Assembly (NCBI GenBank): GCA_051453625.1
Contig: JBOZIK010000001.1
Location: 185,079,320-185,143,319 of the forward strand
Source: Welwitschia mirabilis
Lineage: Eukaryota > Gnetophyta > Gnetopsida > Welwitschiales
Direction: 5' to 3'
Length of the DNA: 64,000 nucleotides
Positions 34,611 to 47,571 of this stretch are shown in pieces. The first letter of the stretch is position 1; every line of letters starts with the position of its first letter. Below the pieces are notes generated by a model that searched no databases, had not been told where the DNA came from, and was given only the letters and a program-made list of their open reading frames with translations. Both the position numbers and the translations under genes were made by a program.

Positions 34611-37600
34611 TGTCATATCCCATATTTTGTAAACCTTAATATTAGGATATAAGTATATTAATATTTTAATTATATGATCAATTACTCTTCTTTAAAAGCC
34701 TTTTTAATATAAGATGGTATTTTAAATTAACCTTTGTTTGTAATTTTTATAATTCAATATGAAAATGATAATAATTATGTTAGAAGGTATTTATAAAAAG
34801 AGATATCCAAACATTTAAAATTAGATAATTCCTTTATGTAAGGAATTAAAATCACATCATAAAACTAAAAAATTGAAAATTTCAAGAGGAAGTAATAACA
34901 TATTTTACATCTTATTGACTCATTTAAATTCTTGGTAAATGTGATAATTTTACTATATTATGAATAAAGATTTTCTTTCTTAGGTCATATGATTGATAGA
35001 ATTTATGCATTATGAAATATATAAGTATGTGAATAAGTACATGCACTTTCACCTAAAACAAAGAATGATAAATGAGTAGATTTACCGTACCATAGCTTTT
35101 ATGTTCTTAAGATGTATAAGGGCACTTGATTCATAGCCTATTTGTTGTTTTATTCATTGGAATTGAAGATTTTATCTCATTATGCCATGTGAGAATTTTG
35201 AGATTTATGCATTTATTCTTTTGATGCATGTCTTTGATGAATTAAGCTTACTTATGAGCCTATAAAGGATTAAAAAGGAGCTAGAAGAAGGAAATAATAC
35301 ATGAAGTAACCTTGTTAATTACAACAATATGATTACTCACTCTACTTATATTCATGAGTCATAAATATGATCTCTTTTTGTGCTCTTATATTACTTATTA
35401 TCCATCCCACTTATCAATACTAAATCTATAATCTTATGATCTTAAGTTATATGCCTTTGTTTATCTATTTTTAGAGATCCTTTCTTCTCTTACAAAGGGG
35501 GAACACTTTTGATTTACTTTTCATTTTTTTTCATATAAGTCCATTTCCTTCTTTCCTCTCTCTTTCGTTTAGTCTCTCACTTGTGGAGCTTGAAGGTTGA
35601 AATCCTAGAGCTAATAAACTCTTGAGCTTGAATCGTCATTAATATTCAACTATAAAGGACTTACTAATATTTCCAAGTAAGCTATTTACTCATATTATCC
35701 ATATGGTCTCTTTTAATATTTTAATAGAATGATGTGATATCACATTACAAAATTATTTATAGTTTTTATGTAATGATGTTATGAATTGTTCCCTCCCATT
35801 AGTGCTCACCAAGATGCTAGGGAGATATGAGGGGTTATTTATGCTTTGTGATGGAGCTTATTAATAGATGATTATGGTCAAGTATCTAGTGGATTCACTA
35901 CAAAAATAAAAAAAATAAATTTGGATACCCATGTTTATTTTAATATTATATCTTTATCTATTATGTATTATGTCCATCTTATTAGGGGAAAAGTTCTGAT
36001 CCTCAAAAATCTCTTTTAGGCTAGTACTCCTTCATGGCAATCCTAAGGCTGAACATAAATGTTTTTGTAAATTGATTTTATTTTTCTTCCCAAATTAATT
36101 TGCATTAATAGTATTTAGTAAAGTTATACTTCAAATAATGATTCTATCAATGATATTTATAGTTTTACTAATTATTCAAATCATTGTATAATTAGTGTTT
36201 GAACCTCTACTATATTTTCTTTAGCAAAAGTTAAATATCTAGAGTAAAATCATAGGATAAAAACATCATATCTTGTTAATTAGTAGGTATAAATTAGTTA
36301 CTTTTTTATAAGTCAAAAATTCTATTATAAACATGAAAATGTAAAAATGGTAATTTTTTTTGATGTGTAATTATGTTTTTATTTGTTAAAATAATGCTTC
36401 TGTAACTATCTATTAAAATATTTGCAAATTTGAGCATACTAAGTTATAGGAAATTAGATAAGATTTTCAAAAAACATCTTAAGTCATTTAAAAACTCAAA
36501 TTATTTTTAAATTTTTAGTCATTTTAGTGTAGTGTGATAGGGTTGTAATTGTAGAAACTTTAATAGTTTTTAATGGTATTATTATAAATAAGATTTTTAG
36601 AATTCCAGGATAGTGTAAGTTAGATAATAAGTATCCTATTTTAAGTATAACTTATAAAAAACTAATGCAATTTATTTTTTGCTTCATAATTAATTAATTA
36701 TTAATTTTTAATTATGATGTCTCTTTAGAGTCCAAAAATGTTATAATTAATGTATTAAATTATAGAAAAATTATTAAATAATATTTTATAGGAATTTTGA
36801 GTATATAAGATATGTTTCTATCAATAACATTAAGCTAAATTACCTAAAAATAATATTGTATTTATATAAATACTTTTTTTAACCTTTTTTTCTTTATGTT
36901 ACTTTGAATGTGTATGTTAGTAAGAGTTTTTACCTTAGTAGTTTAAGTAAAATAAATAGTTTTATAGCCATATGAATTTTGGATAAAATGTTATATCTTA
37001 ACAATTATGCTTGAGCTATATTTTCTTTTGTTTACCTTCGTTGCATTAATCCATGAATATTTTCATATGAGCATGGAAGAATGTTTCTAGAATTGGAGTA
37101 ACTCCAGGTGTAATTTAGTTTTTGTAAGTACATTATTAAGATGTGCTTTGATAGACTTGAATATTTTTATTATTATTGAAAAATAAAAAATATTTCCTTT
37201 ATTTATCTAGAAAAGAAAATATTATTCTTTTTATTTAGATTTTCATTATTATAATCTTGAATGTAGAGATGTCTTAGTATGCATGTTTTATCTTTTATGG
37301 TTGGTTTTATAAAATGAATTTAATGATGATTAGAATTATTATAACCAGGTAAATTATCTATTAAATATTCACATTAGTTATATTTATATGCATGCATTTG
37401 TATAGTGTATTTATTGAATAAGATTAAATCAAGATAATCCTAATTGGGTTCATCCCCATACTTGGATTTTATTACCAAGTTGGATTGCATAGTATTTTTT
37501 TAATAATACCATTTTAGAAGTGGATTTGATCATTACCCTTTTGTCCTACCCATGTATGAACTTACTCTAACTTAATATCTCAATTCCTTAGTATTGATAG

Positions 37601-38155
37601 ATCATATTGCATAATCTAAAAATGTTTCAAGGAAGTAAGGATAATTTGTAAGCATGAATTCACCTCATGTACTACCTATCAACTATATTAGGGGTATATC
37701 GAGTGAAGTGTAAGCATATAAAGTTGAGTTCAATTATGTTTATATAGTTTAAAACCTAAAGTAAAACCAAATCACATCTAGAGTTTGGTTGTATATTGAG
37801 TTGGAATGCCATTAATGGGAGTTGCAACTTCCTATTATACTAGTCAGGTATGATCTTTAAACTTACTTCTATATGTTTATAACAAAGTTATATCTTCTCA
37901 GCTAGTTACAAGATATCTTTCTATGTGAGGAATAACTAGGAAAAAATGGAGGACATCTATGATATTACTATTATTTATAAATCAAAATAACCTAATAATT
38001 CATTCTATATAAATATACAATGATAATATCATTTGTTGTTTAGAAAATATCAAAAATGCTAATAAAGGAATAAGTAAAATTTGATCCTCGGTTTCACTAT
38101 GTCTACTAGGTAACAGTATTAAAGCATAAAGGAAAAGAAAAGAAATAGGAAATAA
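34611..38155 (+). repeat. 3' LTR of Tekay A, near full length
   Basis: Matches the 5' LTR at both ends and the solo LTR and copy B LTR throughout. Includes the 2.25 kb missing from the 5' LTR. The expected TATA box (56046-56054 in the solo LTR) is decayed here to CTATTTTTAGAG near 35465. The final ~40 bp including the terminal TTACA cannot be recognised. Confidence 0.88.
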
Positions 38156-39900
38156 TTCTATATAGAATTATCACTGTATATAATTCTATGAAATGTTTTC
38201 TTCTTATCCTAAATAGAATATTACTAATATGAAGAATGACATGCTCAAGAAGGATAGGATAAATGAAGAAATCAACTACATAAATATCCTAGTGATTTTC
38301 AAGAAGTAGGATGCTATAACTCCATAATATTTTCATCCTATTAGTATCTACAATGTGTTTTATAGGATATTAACAAAGGCACTAATCCATAGAATCATCC
38401 CATTTTTTAAGAATCTAGTTAACCATAATAAAGATGGTTTTGTTAAATTAAGGTATATTTAAAGACTAGATAATTTTGAATCATGAACTCATTCACTTAT
38501 GCAAAACCCATAGGTTTCTAAAAATGTTTATTAAATTATATATTTCCAAAGCTTATAACTTAATAAAATAAAAAAGTTTTCATAATATTCTTATTAAGAA
38601 AGGATTTCTAAAATAACTAGTAAGGTTATGCCTTAACCTTTAAAAAACTATCAGATTTACTATTAAAATTTATGGTAATAAGTATGATTTATTATCTTCA
38701 TAATAATGATTTATTCTCTTATTTAAGGAAGTTGAGGCAAGGGGACTCACTATCATCGTACCTATTTATTCTTATCATGGATATAATTAAAAAATTTCTA
38801 GAAAGATACTAAACCAAAGGAATTGATATTGTAGAATACGTAATTTTAAATAATTACTATGCTAATGATACAATAATAACTACTAAAGTAATTAAAGAAG
38901 ATGTAAGAGTAGAGTTGAAAAGCCTAAAAAATTTTAGTAAGACAACAAGGTTAATAATAATCTAGGATAAATTTGAGACATATTTTTTAATATAAAAAGC
39001 AACTCTAAATGGCTCATAATGAAGATATGAAAATTAGAAGAGGGAAAGCGATTGATGTCTACTTCAGAATTCCTACAAATAAGTGGTAAAAAATAGATAC
39101 ATAAAAATATTTTTTTAGAAAAGATTGAAAAGAGATTTTTAAGATAAAGGAAGAATTTTTTATTCATGCAAGTCAAAGATCACTAGTTAATATTACCCAT
39201 TTCAAAAGAGCTATTATCACTACTCTAAGAAAGGTTTTTCAAATTCTTAAAAGTAATTTTATAAGTTGTTTTTCACTAGGAGAAAAACATAAAATTTGAA
39301 TAAACCTAGTGAAATAAAAATAAGTTAGTAAACATAAAGAATCAGGATGGTTGGACATCCATAGTATCAAGTACATTATGCTTATAGGGTAGTGCAGCAT
39401 TTACAGAAGGTGATAGGATGGAAAGATAATATAGGTTCACTTGATAACCATTAAATATGCTAAACAAACTAGGGTTGACGGAAAAACCTTGATATTATGA
39501 AAAATATTTAAAAAGTTAAAATCAAGCTAGAAGACTAGGTGATTACCCCAAATTGGACTAATAAAAAGTCTTAATAACAAAGTATGATGAAGATCAAGAA
39601 ACCAAACTCCTATGGAAAAGCATTTTTATCAAGAAAATTAAGATCTTATGTAATAATGAGGGAAACTCTATTCTTGTTTCAAGATTGCAAATGAACTAGG
39701 TAAGTCCTAGCATGCTTACATGCTAGCCTTAGATAGAAAAGACTTAATATAATTAAGTCTAAACTATAACAATTAATGCTATGATGCATTTGAAAATATT
39801 AGAACATTATTCTATTTTATATCTCTCTAATTTTACCTCTTCTTACTACTACACACATCTCTTATTTATGGAAGGAATTCCTTCTGTTGATGGGCAAGCA
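38156..39900 (+). pseudogene. LINE reverse transcriptase, second piece
   Basis: Continues the RT broken at 17831. Blocks: 'ILTKALIHRIIPFFKNLVNHNKDGFVK' in two adjoining parts near 38355-38435 (family [IV]-L-[AS]-x-R-[LI] ... Q-x-[AG]-F), 'LRQGDSLSSYLFILIMDI' near 38732-38785 (family L-R-Q-G-D-P-L-S-P-x-L-F), and the catalytic 'YAND' at 38858-38869 where [FY]-A-D-D is expected (Asp to Asn). 'GWLDIH' near 39350 fits the C-terminal G-G-L-G-[IV] block. RT would copy LINE RNA at the target. Stops throughout. Confidence 0.85.
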
Positions 39901-39915
39901 TCTAATTCACAAAAT

Positions 39916-40250
39916 GGTGATACCTTTGAAGTATAAATACAATGGAAAACTATGGAAAATGATCATTTGATATGTCTAGGAGTAGATTTTAAGGAGATAT
40001 GGTTTCCTCATGTTAAATGCTAAAGAATTTTTTTTCCATTAGAATGACCAATAGATCTCTTTCAAGAAAATATTCAAGATGGTGATACCTCTAAAGTACA
40101 AATAGAATAAAAAACTATGAAAAATGATCATTTAATATGATTAGGATTAGATTCTAAGGAGACTACATGGTTTTCTAATATTAAATACTAAAGAATTTTT
40201 TCCCATTATAAAGGCTAGTAGATCTCTTTCTAGAAAATACTCATAAAGAT
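39916..40250 (+). repeat. Tandem duplication, two units of about 165-170 bp
   Basis: Unit 1 (39916-40080) and unit 2 (40081-40250) both begin GGTGATACCT and share 'AAAATGATCATTT', 'TTAGGA/CTAGGA', 'AAGAATTTTTTCCCATTA' and 'AGATCTCTTTC' phrases in the same order. Several substitutions separate them, so it is old. It lies after the last LINE RT homology, perhaps in the LINE 3' region. Confidence 0.8.
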
Positions 40251-40688
40251 TTTGAAGAACATCATAATGTAAGTCTTAAGAGTTCCTTTAAAAGAGAAGG
40301 ATCTTAGCTTAGAATGTTGATGATAACTTGTATTTAAGTCATTATATTGAGGCCATATGGTTAAATTAAAACTAATCATCTAGCTAATTCTAGGTTTTTA
40401 TTAATATGAAAATTATTTATAGAGATTATGAACTAGCATTTTGTATAAATAAGCAACATGTAAAGCTAAAAGACCATTTTTTCTCCCTAGATTCCTTCAA
40501 GATGGATTTAAAGTAAATGTCCTAGCTTCTATTCTTTAGTGTGTGAAAAAAAGTTTTTATTCCATTATTTGGATTTCATTTTGGCTTTATTATAAATTGT
40601 TTAGGCCAAAAACCAATCTTAACTAGAGGGCATGTCCTTAGTTTCAACCTTGACCCCTTCTTTGTCTAGATGATAGTAATAGAGTAAG
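40251..40688. other. No assignable feature
   Basis: A+T-rich with no open frame or repeat partner in the window. It could be LINE 3' sequence or pre-existing intergenic DNA. Confidence 0.4.
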
Positions 40689-41120
40689 ATGAAAGCTTTG
40701 AGGTGTAGTATTCATTTTATTTCCTACACTTGTTTGGTAATCCCTAAGATTATATCCTCTCTTGTTTCCCTTCCTATGATTCCTACACCTTCTAGAGATA
40801 ATTCTCCTCTTTCTCCTTATCATTCTTCCTCACCTATCCCATCCTCACTTATCAGTCTATCCTGTAATTTTATGTCTTTACCTCCATCTTAGTTGATGTC
40901 ATATTCTAGTTTTCCTCCCTAATAGCCTTACCTCCATTCCTTGGTTTCTCTAGTCCATTCACTAAGCTCATCATATTCCTTAAAGAGAGAAAAAGAGTCA
41001 TTCTTGAACCTCAATGACTCTCTTAAAATCTCTACCTTGTCAATGTCAGAATCTCTAAATAAATGTCCATTTGAAATTTTGGACTTATCTTATTATGCCA
41101 TTAAGAGGGAAGTAATGGAA
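40689..41120 (+). other. Ser/Pro-rich reading-frame remnant cut by the Tekay B LTR
   Basis: Two neighbouring open stretches on + (40689-40892 and from 40941) encode Ser-, Pro- and Leu-rich sequence ('SPLSPYHSSSPIPSSLI', later 'KREKESFLNLNDSLK'). They would form one frame with few stops. The second runs into the LTR of Tekay B at 41121, so any gene here was truncated by that insertion. I do not recognise it; it might be a LINE ORF1 tail or a host gene fragment, or chance. Confidence 0.3.
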
Positions 41121-44100
41121 TGTAATAGCCTATCTTTTCTTATCCTAATTAAGTACTTTTTTTCTTTTTTCTTCTTTTCTCTTCCTTCATCATTTAATAT
41201 CACTACCTAATAGACATAGTAGAACGTAGATCAAATTTTACTTATTTCTTTACTAGTATTTTTCTACTTTTTAAAAAAATTATATTATTATTAAATATTT
41301 ATCTAAAATTAATTCATAGGTTAATATCACAAGTTTGTACTCTTCATTTCTTCCTAGTGTTTTATCATATAGAAAAATATTTTGTAAATAGTTAAGCGGA
41401 TGTAAACTTGTTATAAATATACATGGATGAGTTTAAGAATAATACCTAACCAATATAAAAGGAGGTTATAATCCCCATTAATAGCATTATATGTGATATC
41501 TGGTCACCCTTTGGATGTGAGTGTGCTCCACTTCAAGTTATAGACTACATAAAAATGAATAGGCTTAACTTCATAGGCTTACACTTCACCTTAATATATC
41601 CCTAATAAAGGAGACAAGTGATATGTGAGATGGATGCATGCTTAAAAATGACCTTGGCTTTTCTAAAAAATATCCAAATAATCTAACATGATTTATTGAT
41701 GCTAAGGACTTAAGATATTAAGTTGAAATAAGTTCATACATAGGTAGGATAAGATAGTGATGATCAAATCCATTTCCAAAAGAGTATTATAAAAAATTTA
41801 CAATCCAATCCACCTTGGTGATGAAATATAAGGATGGAGATGATCATTATTAGAATTATCTTGATTTATTTATGTTTGATAAATACACCATACAAATGCA
41901 TACACAAATTCTAACTAATATAGATATTTAATGTATTATTAATCTAGTTATAATAATTTTATCGTCATTAGGTTTTTTTTATAGAAACAATCATAAAAGA
42001 GAAAACAAACATACTAAAACTTCTTTATTTTAAGATTATAGTAATGAAAATATAAATAAAGAAAATATTCTATTCTCTTTTTATTTATTTATTTTAATAC
42101 TAATAATAAAATTTAAAATGTATTAAATCACATCTTAATAATGTACTTAAAGAAACTAATCCATACCTGGAGCTATGTCAATCCTAGAAGCATTCTTCCA
42201 TGCTCACATAATAATTTCCATCATGTAAGAAAGATAACAAAAATAAGTATAGTTCAAGAATAATTTTTAAGATATAACTTTTTATCCAAGACTTATATGG
42301 CTATATTATAAGTCAAGAAAATAAGTGATAAACTAAAGACTATTTATGCTACTTAAACTACTAAGGTGAAGACTCATACAATCATGCACATTCAAAATAA
42401 GATAAAGCAAAAAGGTAAAAGATGTATCCCTATTAATAAAATATTATTTCTAAGTAATGCAACTTAAGGCTACTGATAGAAACTTATCTTATATACTCAA
42501 ATTTTCTATAAAATTTTATGCAAAAATTTCTCTATAATTTAAACATTAATTATAACATTTTAGACTCTAAGGAGATGTTAAAATTAAAATTTTAAAATTA
42601 ATTAATTATGAAGAAAAAAATTACAGGAATTTTTCATAAACTACATTCATAATAGGATCCTTAAAAACTAACTTAAGCTATCTTGGATTTCTACAAATAT
42701 TATTTCTAAGGTTATAATTTAAAGGTAAAAATTGTCAAATTTTCTAAAATTATAGTGCTGCTGCACTATACTAAAATGATAATAACTTTTAAAACACCTT
42801 GCATTTTTAAATGATTTAAGATTTTCTAGAAAGATTATTTAATTCTCTATAACTTAAGATCCTTATATTTATAGATATATTGATTGTCACTTACAGAAAC
42901 ATAAATTAATTGCTTACTATTCTTTGCATTTACATTTTAATGTATTTTAACAAATAAATTTCTTAAAAATTATTGTTTTTACATTTTCATGTTTATAACA
43001 TAATCTTAAATTAAAGAAAAAATTTACTAATTTATACCTACTTAATAAGCTATGATATTTTGATCCTATGCCTCTATTCTATAAATTTAATTTTATGAAA
43101 GAAAATATAGTAGAGGTTCAACAAATAATTATATAATAATTTGACTTAGTAAAATAATGAGTACACTAGACAAACTAATTATTTATATTATAATTTTATT
43201 AAATACTACTAATGCAAATTAATTTAGAGAGAAAAATTCACAAAAAACATTTACAATGAGCCTTAGGATTACCATGAAGGAGTACTAGCTTAAAATAAAT
43301 TGTTGAAAATCAGAATTTTCTTCTAATAAGATAGATATAATTCATAACAAATGAAAAATATATTATTGTATATATTAGCATAAAATAGACATGGGTACCC
43401 AAGTTTATAGTGAATCCTAAAGTGGTCACTTGACCATAATCATCATTAGTAACCTCTATTACCAAGCATAAGAGACCCCTTATATCTCCCCACATCTTGG
43501 TGAGAGCTAATAGAACCGAATAATATAATTATATAATTTATCATAAATAGTGATATAATGCAATATTACATCATTCTACTAAAATATTAAAAGAGACCAT
43601 ATAGATAACATAAGCAAATAGCTTACTTAAAAAGATAGTAATTCCTTCGTTATTAAAGATTTATAAAGATTCAATCTCACTCTAAGCTCTATAAGCAAGA
43701 TAATGAAATAAAGAGAGTAGAACGAAGGAAACACATTTGTATGAAAAATTGAAAGTATTTATTTTTTTTCCTTTTTTTACAAGAGAGTAAAACATCTCTA
43801 CATATAGATAAATAAAAGGCAGATAGATCAAGATCATAATATTAAATAATTTATAATTGATAAGTGGGATGCATAATAGGTGACATCAGAGTACAAAAAG
43901 AGGAATCATATTTATGGATCATGTACCTAACTAGGATGAGTAATTTTCTCACCTTAATTAGCAAGATTAATTACATGCATAATCTTCTCCTGCTGGATCC
44001 TTCTTAATCTTTTACAAACTTATAAGTAATTTTAATTTATTTAAGACATGCATCAAAAGAATAAATGCACAAATCTTAAAATTACTATAGTATAATGAAA

Positions 44101-44657
44101 TAAAATCTTGAATTGCAATGAATAAAACAATAAGTATGCTATAAACCAAGTGCCTTTACAAATTTCAAGGACATAAAAGTTATGATAGAGTAAATTTCCT
44201 TATTTATCATTCTTGGTTCTAGGTATTAGTGCATGTACTTGTTAACATGCTCATTTATTTCATAATGAATAAAATCACATAACATAAGTTTAAAAAAATG
44301 TTTATTCATAATATAGTACATTTATCAAATTTATTAAGAATTCAAATGAATAAATAAGATGTAAAATATATTATTATGTCCTCTCAAAATTTTTAATTTA
44401 TTACTTTTATCATGTGATTTTAATTCCTCACATAATAGAGTTATCTAATTTTAAATGTTTGGATAACTTTTCTTATAAAGCCTTCTAACATAATTATTAT
44501 CATTCTCATGGCGAATTATAAAAATTAAAACTAAGGTTAATTTAATATGCCATATTATTTTGATAAGATCTTTAAAGAAGATTAATTCATCATATATTAA
44601 AAGCTTAATATACTTCATGTCTAAGTAAATACAATTTACAAAATATAGGATATGACA
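41121..44657 (-). repeat. 3' LTR of Tekay B
   Basis: Read on -, it starts TGTCATATCC at 44657 and ends GGCTATTACA at 41121, and matches the Tekay A and solo LTRs over 3.5 kb. A TATA-like box TATATGTAG lies at 43798-43806 on -. Confidence 0.9.
43798..43806 (-). promoter_or_regulatory. TATA-like box of the Tekay B LTR
   Basis: TATATGTAG followed by AGAT on -, at the position of TATATATAG in the solo LTR (56046-56054). Confidence 0.5.
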
Positions 44658-44669
44658 CATTTCCCTACT
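44658..44669 (-). other. Polypurine tract of Tekay B
   Basis: On - it reads TAAGTAGGGAAA next to the LTR start; matches the tract of copy A with G-to-A changes. It proves that 41121-44657 is the 3' LTR. Confidence 0.7.
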
Positions 44670-46008
44670 TAGACTAATTTACTTCTAGGAATTAAGATAG
44701 ATATAGAGCTTAAGAACATCTAACTACATATTATAAAATTCAAAAAGATTTTGGTTTAATTTGTAATTATTTTCTCTAGCTCCCAGTGAGCTTCATCAAG
44801 ACTATAATTACTCCACTTTATCTTTACTTAATGGATATACCTATTTTGTAAATTAATAATTTGTTAGTTCAACACTAATTTTCACTTCTCTATAGTTGTA
44901 AAATGTGGTTCCATATGAATATGAGACCCATTTAACATAGGAGAAGGATCTACAATATATTTTATTAGCATACTTACATGGAAAACAACATTCATATGTA
45001 ATAATTAAGGAGGTAAAGTAATATTATATGTAAGAGGTCTAACTCTTTCTAATATTTTAAATGATGCAATATATCAAGGAGCTAATTTTAATCTCTTAAC
45101 TTCTCTCATTATTGATTTCATTGGTTATACTTTAAGAAATATATTATCACTTATTCTAAACTCATGATTTTGTATTTGACAGTCTGCATACATATTTTGT
45201 TTAACTACTGCTTTTTTAAGTCTATCCTTATGATTTTTAATTTACTATCTATTTCTTGTAATATTTCTAGTTCTATCATCAATCTTTCTTCAGATTTTGT
45301 TTATGAAGTAGGTGTTCTACATTAAATATTATATAGAACTTTAAATGAAGCCATTTTAATTGAAATCTAATAATTATCATTATATGAAAATTCTACTAAT
45401 AGTAGGTACTCTTCCTAACTCTTAGGATTATCTAGAATACATGCTCTAAGAATTTCTTCTAAAGCTTGACTAACTATTTTAGCCTGACCATCTATTTAAG
45501 GATGCAATGTAGTTCTCATATTTAACTTGGTTCCTAAACCCATTTGTAATTCTTACCAAAACTTAGAAGTAAAGTTTGAATCTCTATTAGAGATAATTAC
45601 TAAAGGCACATCACACAACTAAATAACATTTTAAATATATACTTTAGATATATCCTTTGCATCATAAGTAGATTTTTCTAGATTGAAATGTACTAACTTA
45701 GTTACTCTATTAATTATTACCATAATAAAGTCATTACTTCTTTGAGATTTTGGAAGTTTTATAATAAAGTCCATGTAATAACATTCCATTGATATTCTAG
45801 AATATCATAAGGATAAAGTAATCCTACTAGATTTCTATGTTTTGCTTTAAGATATTAACAATTAAGGCATCTTGACATAAATTTTACTATATTCTTTTTC
45901 ATCCTTAGCTATCAAAATTTTTGTTTCATGATTTAATGCATTTTAGTTCCTCTAAGATGACTTGTTGTAGGTGGATTATGAAATTCAAACACTAGCTTAT
46001 ATCTAATT
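44670..46008 (-). pseudogene. pol: Tekay B integrase remnant
   Basis: Mirror of 23300-24438 plus 34471-34598. On -, 'IISNRDSNFTSKFW' near 45570-45610 (second catalytic Asp is Asn, as in copy A), 'VIINRVTKLVHF' near 45680-45720 (first Asp is Asn), 'LHP-I-D-G' near 45490-45515, and 'NYSLDEAHWE'-like C-terminus near 44775-44815. The upstream end runs into the 46009-46108 gap. Stops throughout. Confidence 0.87.
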
Positions 46009-46108
46009 NNNNNNNNNNNNNNNNNNNNNNNNNNNNNNNNNNNNNNNNNNNNNNNNNNNNNNNNNNNNNNNNNNNNNNNNNNNNNNNNNNNNNNNNNNNN
46101 NNNNNNNN
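46009..46108. other. Assembly gap, 100 N
   Basis: A round-number gap. The flanks are integrase on one side and the protease-RT linker on the other, so the RT and RNase H of Tekay B (about 1.4 kb) are either inside the gap or deleted. Confidence 0.95.
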
Positions 46109-47571
46109 TATGTTAGAATTTAGTTAGGTTCTTAAGATCAATTCAATGGAAAACTTAACCTCCCAAAGTGGTGGCATTCCTAGTAATTCTATGATAAATA
46201 TATCAAGATATTCTTGGAGTATTAGTATATTCTTTACTAAAGTTTCTCCTTCCTTCAAGCTACTTAATTTAGGTATAGCATATAAAATAGTGATCCACTA
46301 TTAATTTCTCTTTTTATATACTTTGCATTAATCAAATTATCTATTGCTAAATTGTAATGACCTTGAAAGATTTGTTTTTTATCATGATTCATTATTTCTA
46401 CTTAATTCTTTTCGTAATTTATAATTGCTCTATTTTGCATTAACTAATTCATACCCAAAATAATATCATATTTTCCTAAGTTAATAATAATTAATTATAT
46501 CCAAAAATATTCACCACTTATAAATAAAGTATAGTTCTTGACTTGATGATTAATTTTGAACATGGACTTATTTCCTAGCCCTATGAATTCCTCAATTAGA
46601 GCATAACATAATTTTTCTCTTATAATAAATCTAAGAGATATAAAGAAATATGTCACTTCATAATCATACAAAATAAGTATTTTTCTATTATTAAGTAAAG
46701 CATCACCTTATATAGTAAATATCTAAAATTACGCCCCTTAATTATCTACTATTACTTAAAGTTATCCTATTGATTGAGAAACGCTTTTTAATTTTTAGAA
46801 TTTTTCAATTATTATCTAAAAAGGCTTCTATTACATAATGGACATACATTAAGATTTTTTTATGATGATAGCATTAATATCCATTGTATTGGTTCTAGTA
46901 TTGATATTAACTAAGAATTTGTTGAAAGTTGGATTTTTGAGCTTGATTACTTGCATAGCTTTGACTAGGAACACTCTGAATTATTTTAAGTAGAAAATAT
47001 ACTTATGTTGATTAAAATTTATATTTATTCTATTATTTCTATTGATATTATTTTTGCTGAAGTGCTAATTCTTATTTTAATGAGAATTTTATGATTGATT
47101 TCCCTTGATAATATGCCGCTATGGAGGAAGTCTTTTCTTAATTTCTTATCATCTTTGCTAGTCTTGTTCTACTATCTTTGCCTTTTTTTAAGCCTCTACT
47201 AGACTCTTAGGTTAAAACATGGATACTTTGATAGCAATAGAAGTAACAAAACTATTAATAAAGCTATTTGCTTTAGTTTTTTCATCTACATGCATATGTA
47301 ACACATATTTTGATAATTATACAAATTTATACTCATGAAACATTATGGTTACATTATGATCTTATCTTAGATTATAGAATTTGTTAATCTTTTCATGAAT
47401 ATAGAGCTTGATGATATATCTTTTCTTAAATATGTATTTAAATTTCTTTTATGGAAGTTCTAGATCTTTCAACTTAGACATTTTCATTTTCTACCTTAGA
47501 TTAATTTCTCCTTGTAATGTATAAATAGCTAAATATGCCTTTCCATATTCATCATATCCTAAGGTACCTAT
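46109..47571 (-). pseudogene. gag: Tekay B protease and gag (3' part) remnant
   Basis: Mirror of 20460-21850 of copy A. On -, the protease-RT linker lies at 46109-46330, the protease region at 46330-46790, the zinc-knuckle site near 46830-46880 (reading C-Y-H-H, so the second Cys is lost) and the gag domain near 47170-47566. It ends in the gag block equivalent to 20470 where copia C was inserted after CCTAT. Confidence 0.82.
47567..47571 (+). other. Target-site duplication of copia C, left
   Basis: CCTAT, repeated exactly at 55184-55188 on the other side of copia C. Confidence 0.8.

Larger units (their letters stand above)
17832..38155 (+). mobile_element. Tekay/Del-like Ty3/gypsy element, copy A, inserted in the LINE
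   Basis: 5' LTR (17832-19184), tRNA-iMet-like primer site, gag, protease, RT, RNase H, integrase with chromodomain-type C-terminus, polypurine tract and 3' LTR (34611-38155) are all on +. The long LTRs and the end of pol fit the Tekay/Del chromovirus lineage. The LINE RT continues on both sides, proving insertion. Copia B interrupts it at 24439-34470. The last ~40 bp of the 3' LTR are missing or unrecognisable, so a target-site duplication cannot be confirmed. Confidence 0.9.

Noticed and set aside
38934-39176. - strand 80-codon open frame
   Set aside because: Antisense to the LINE RT; no motif.
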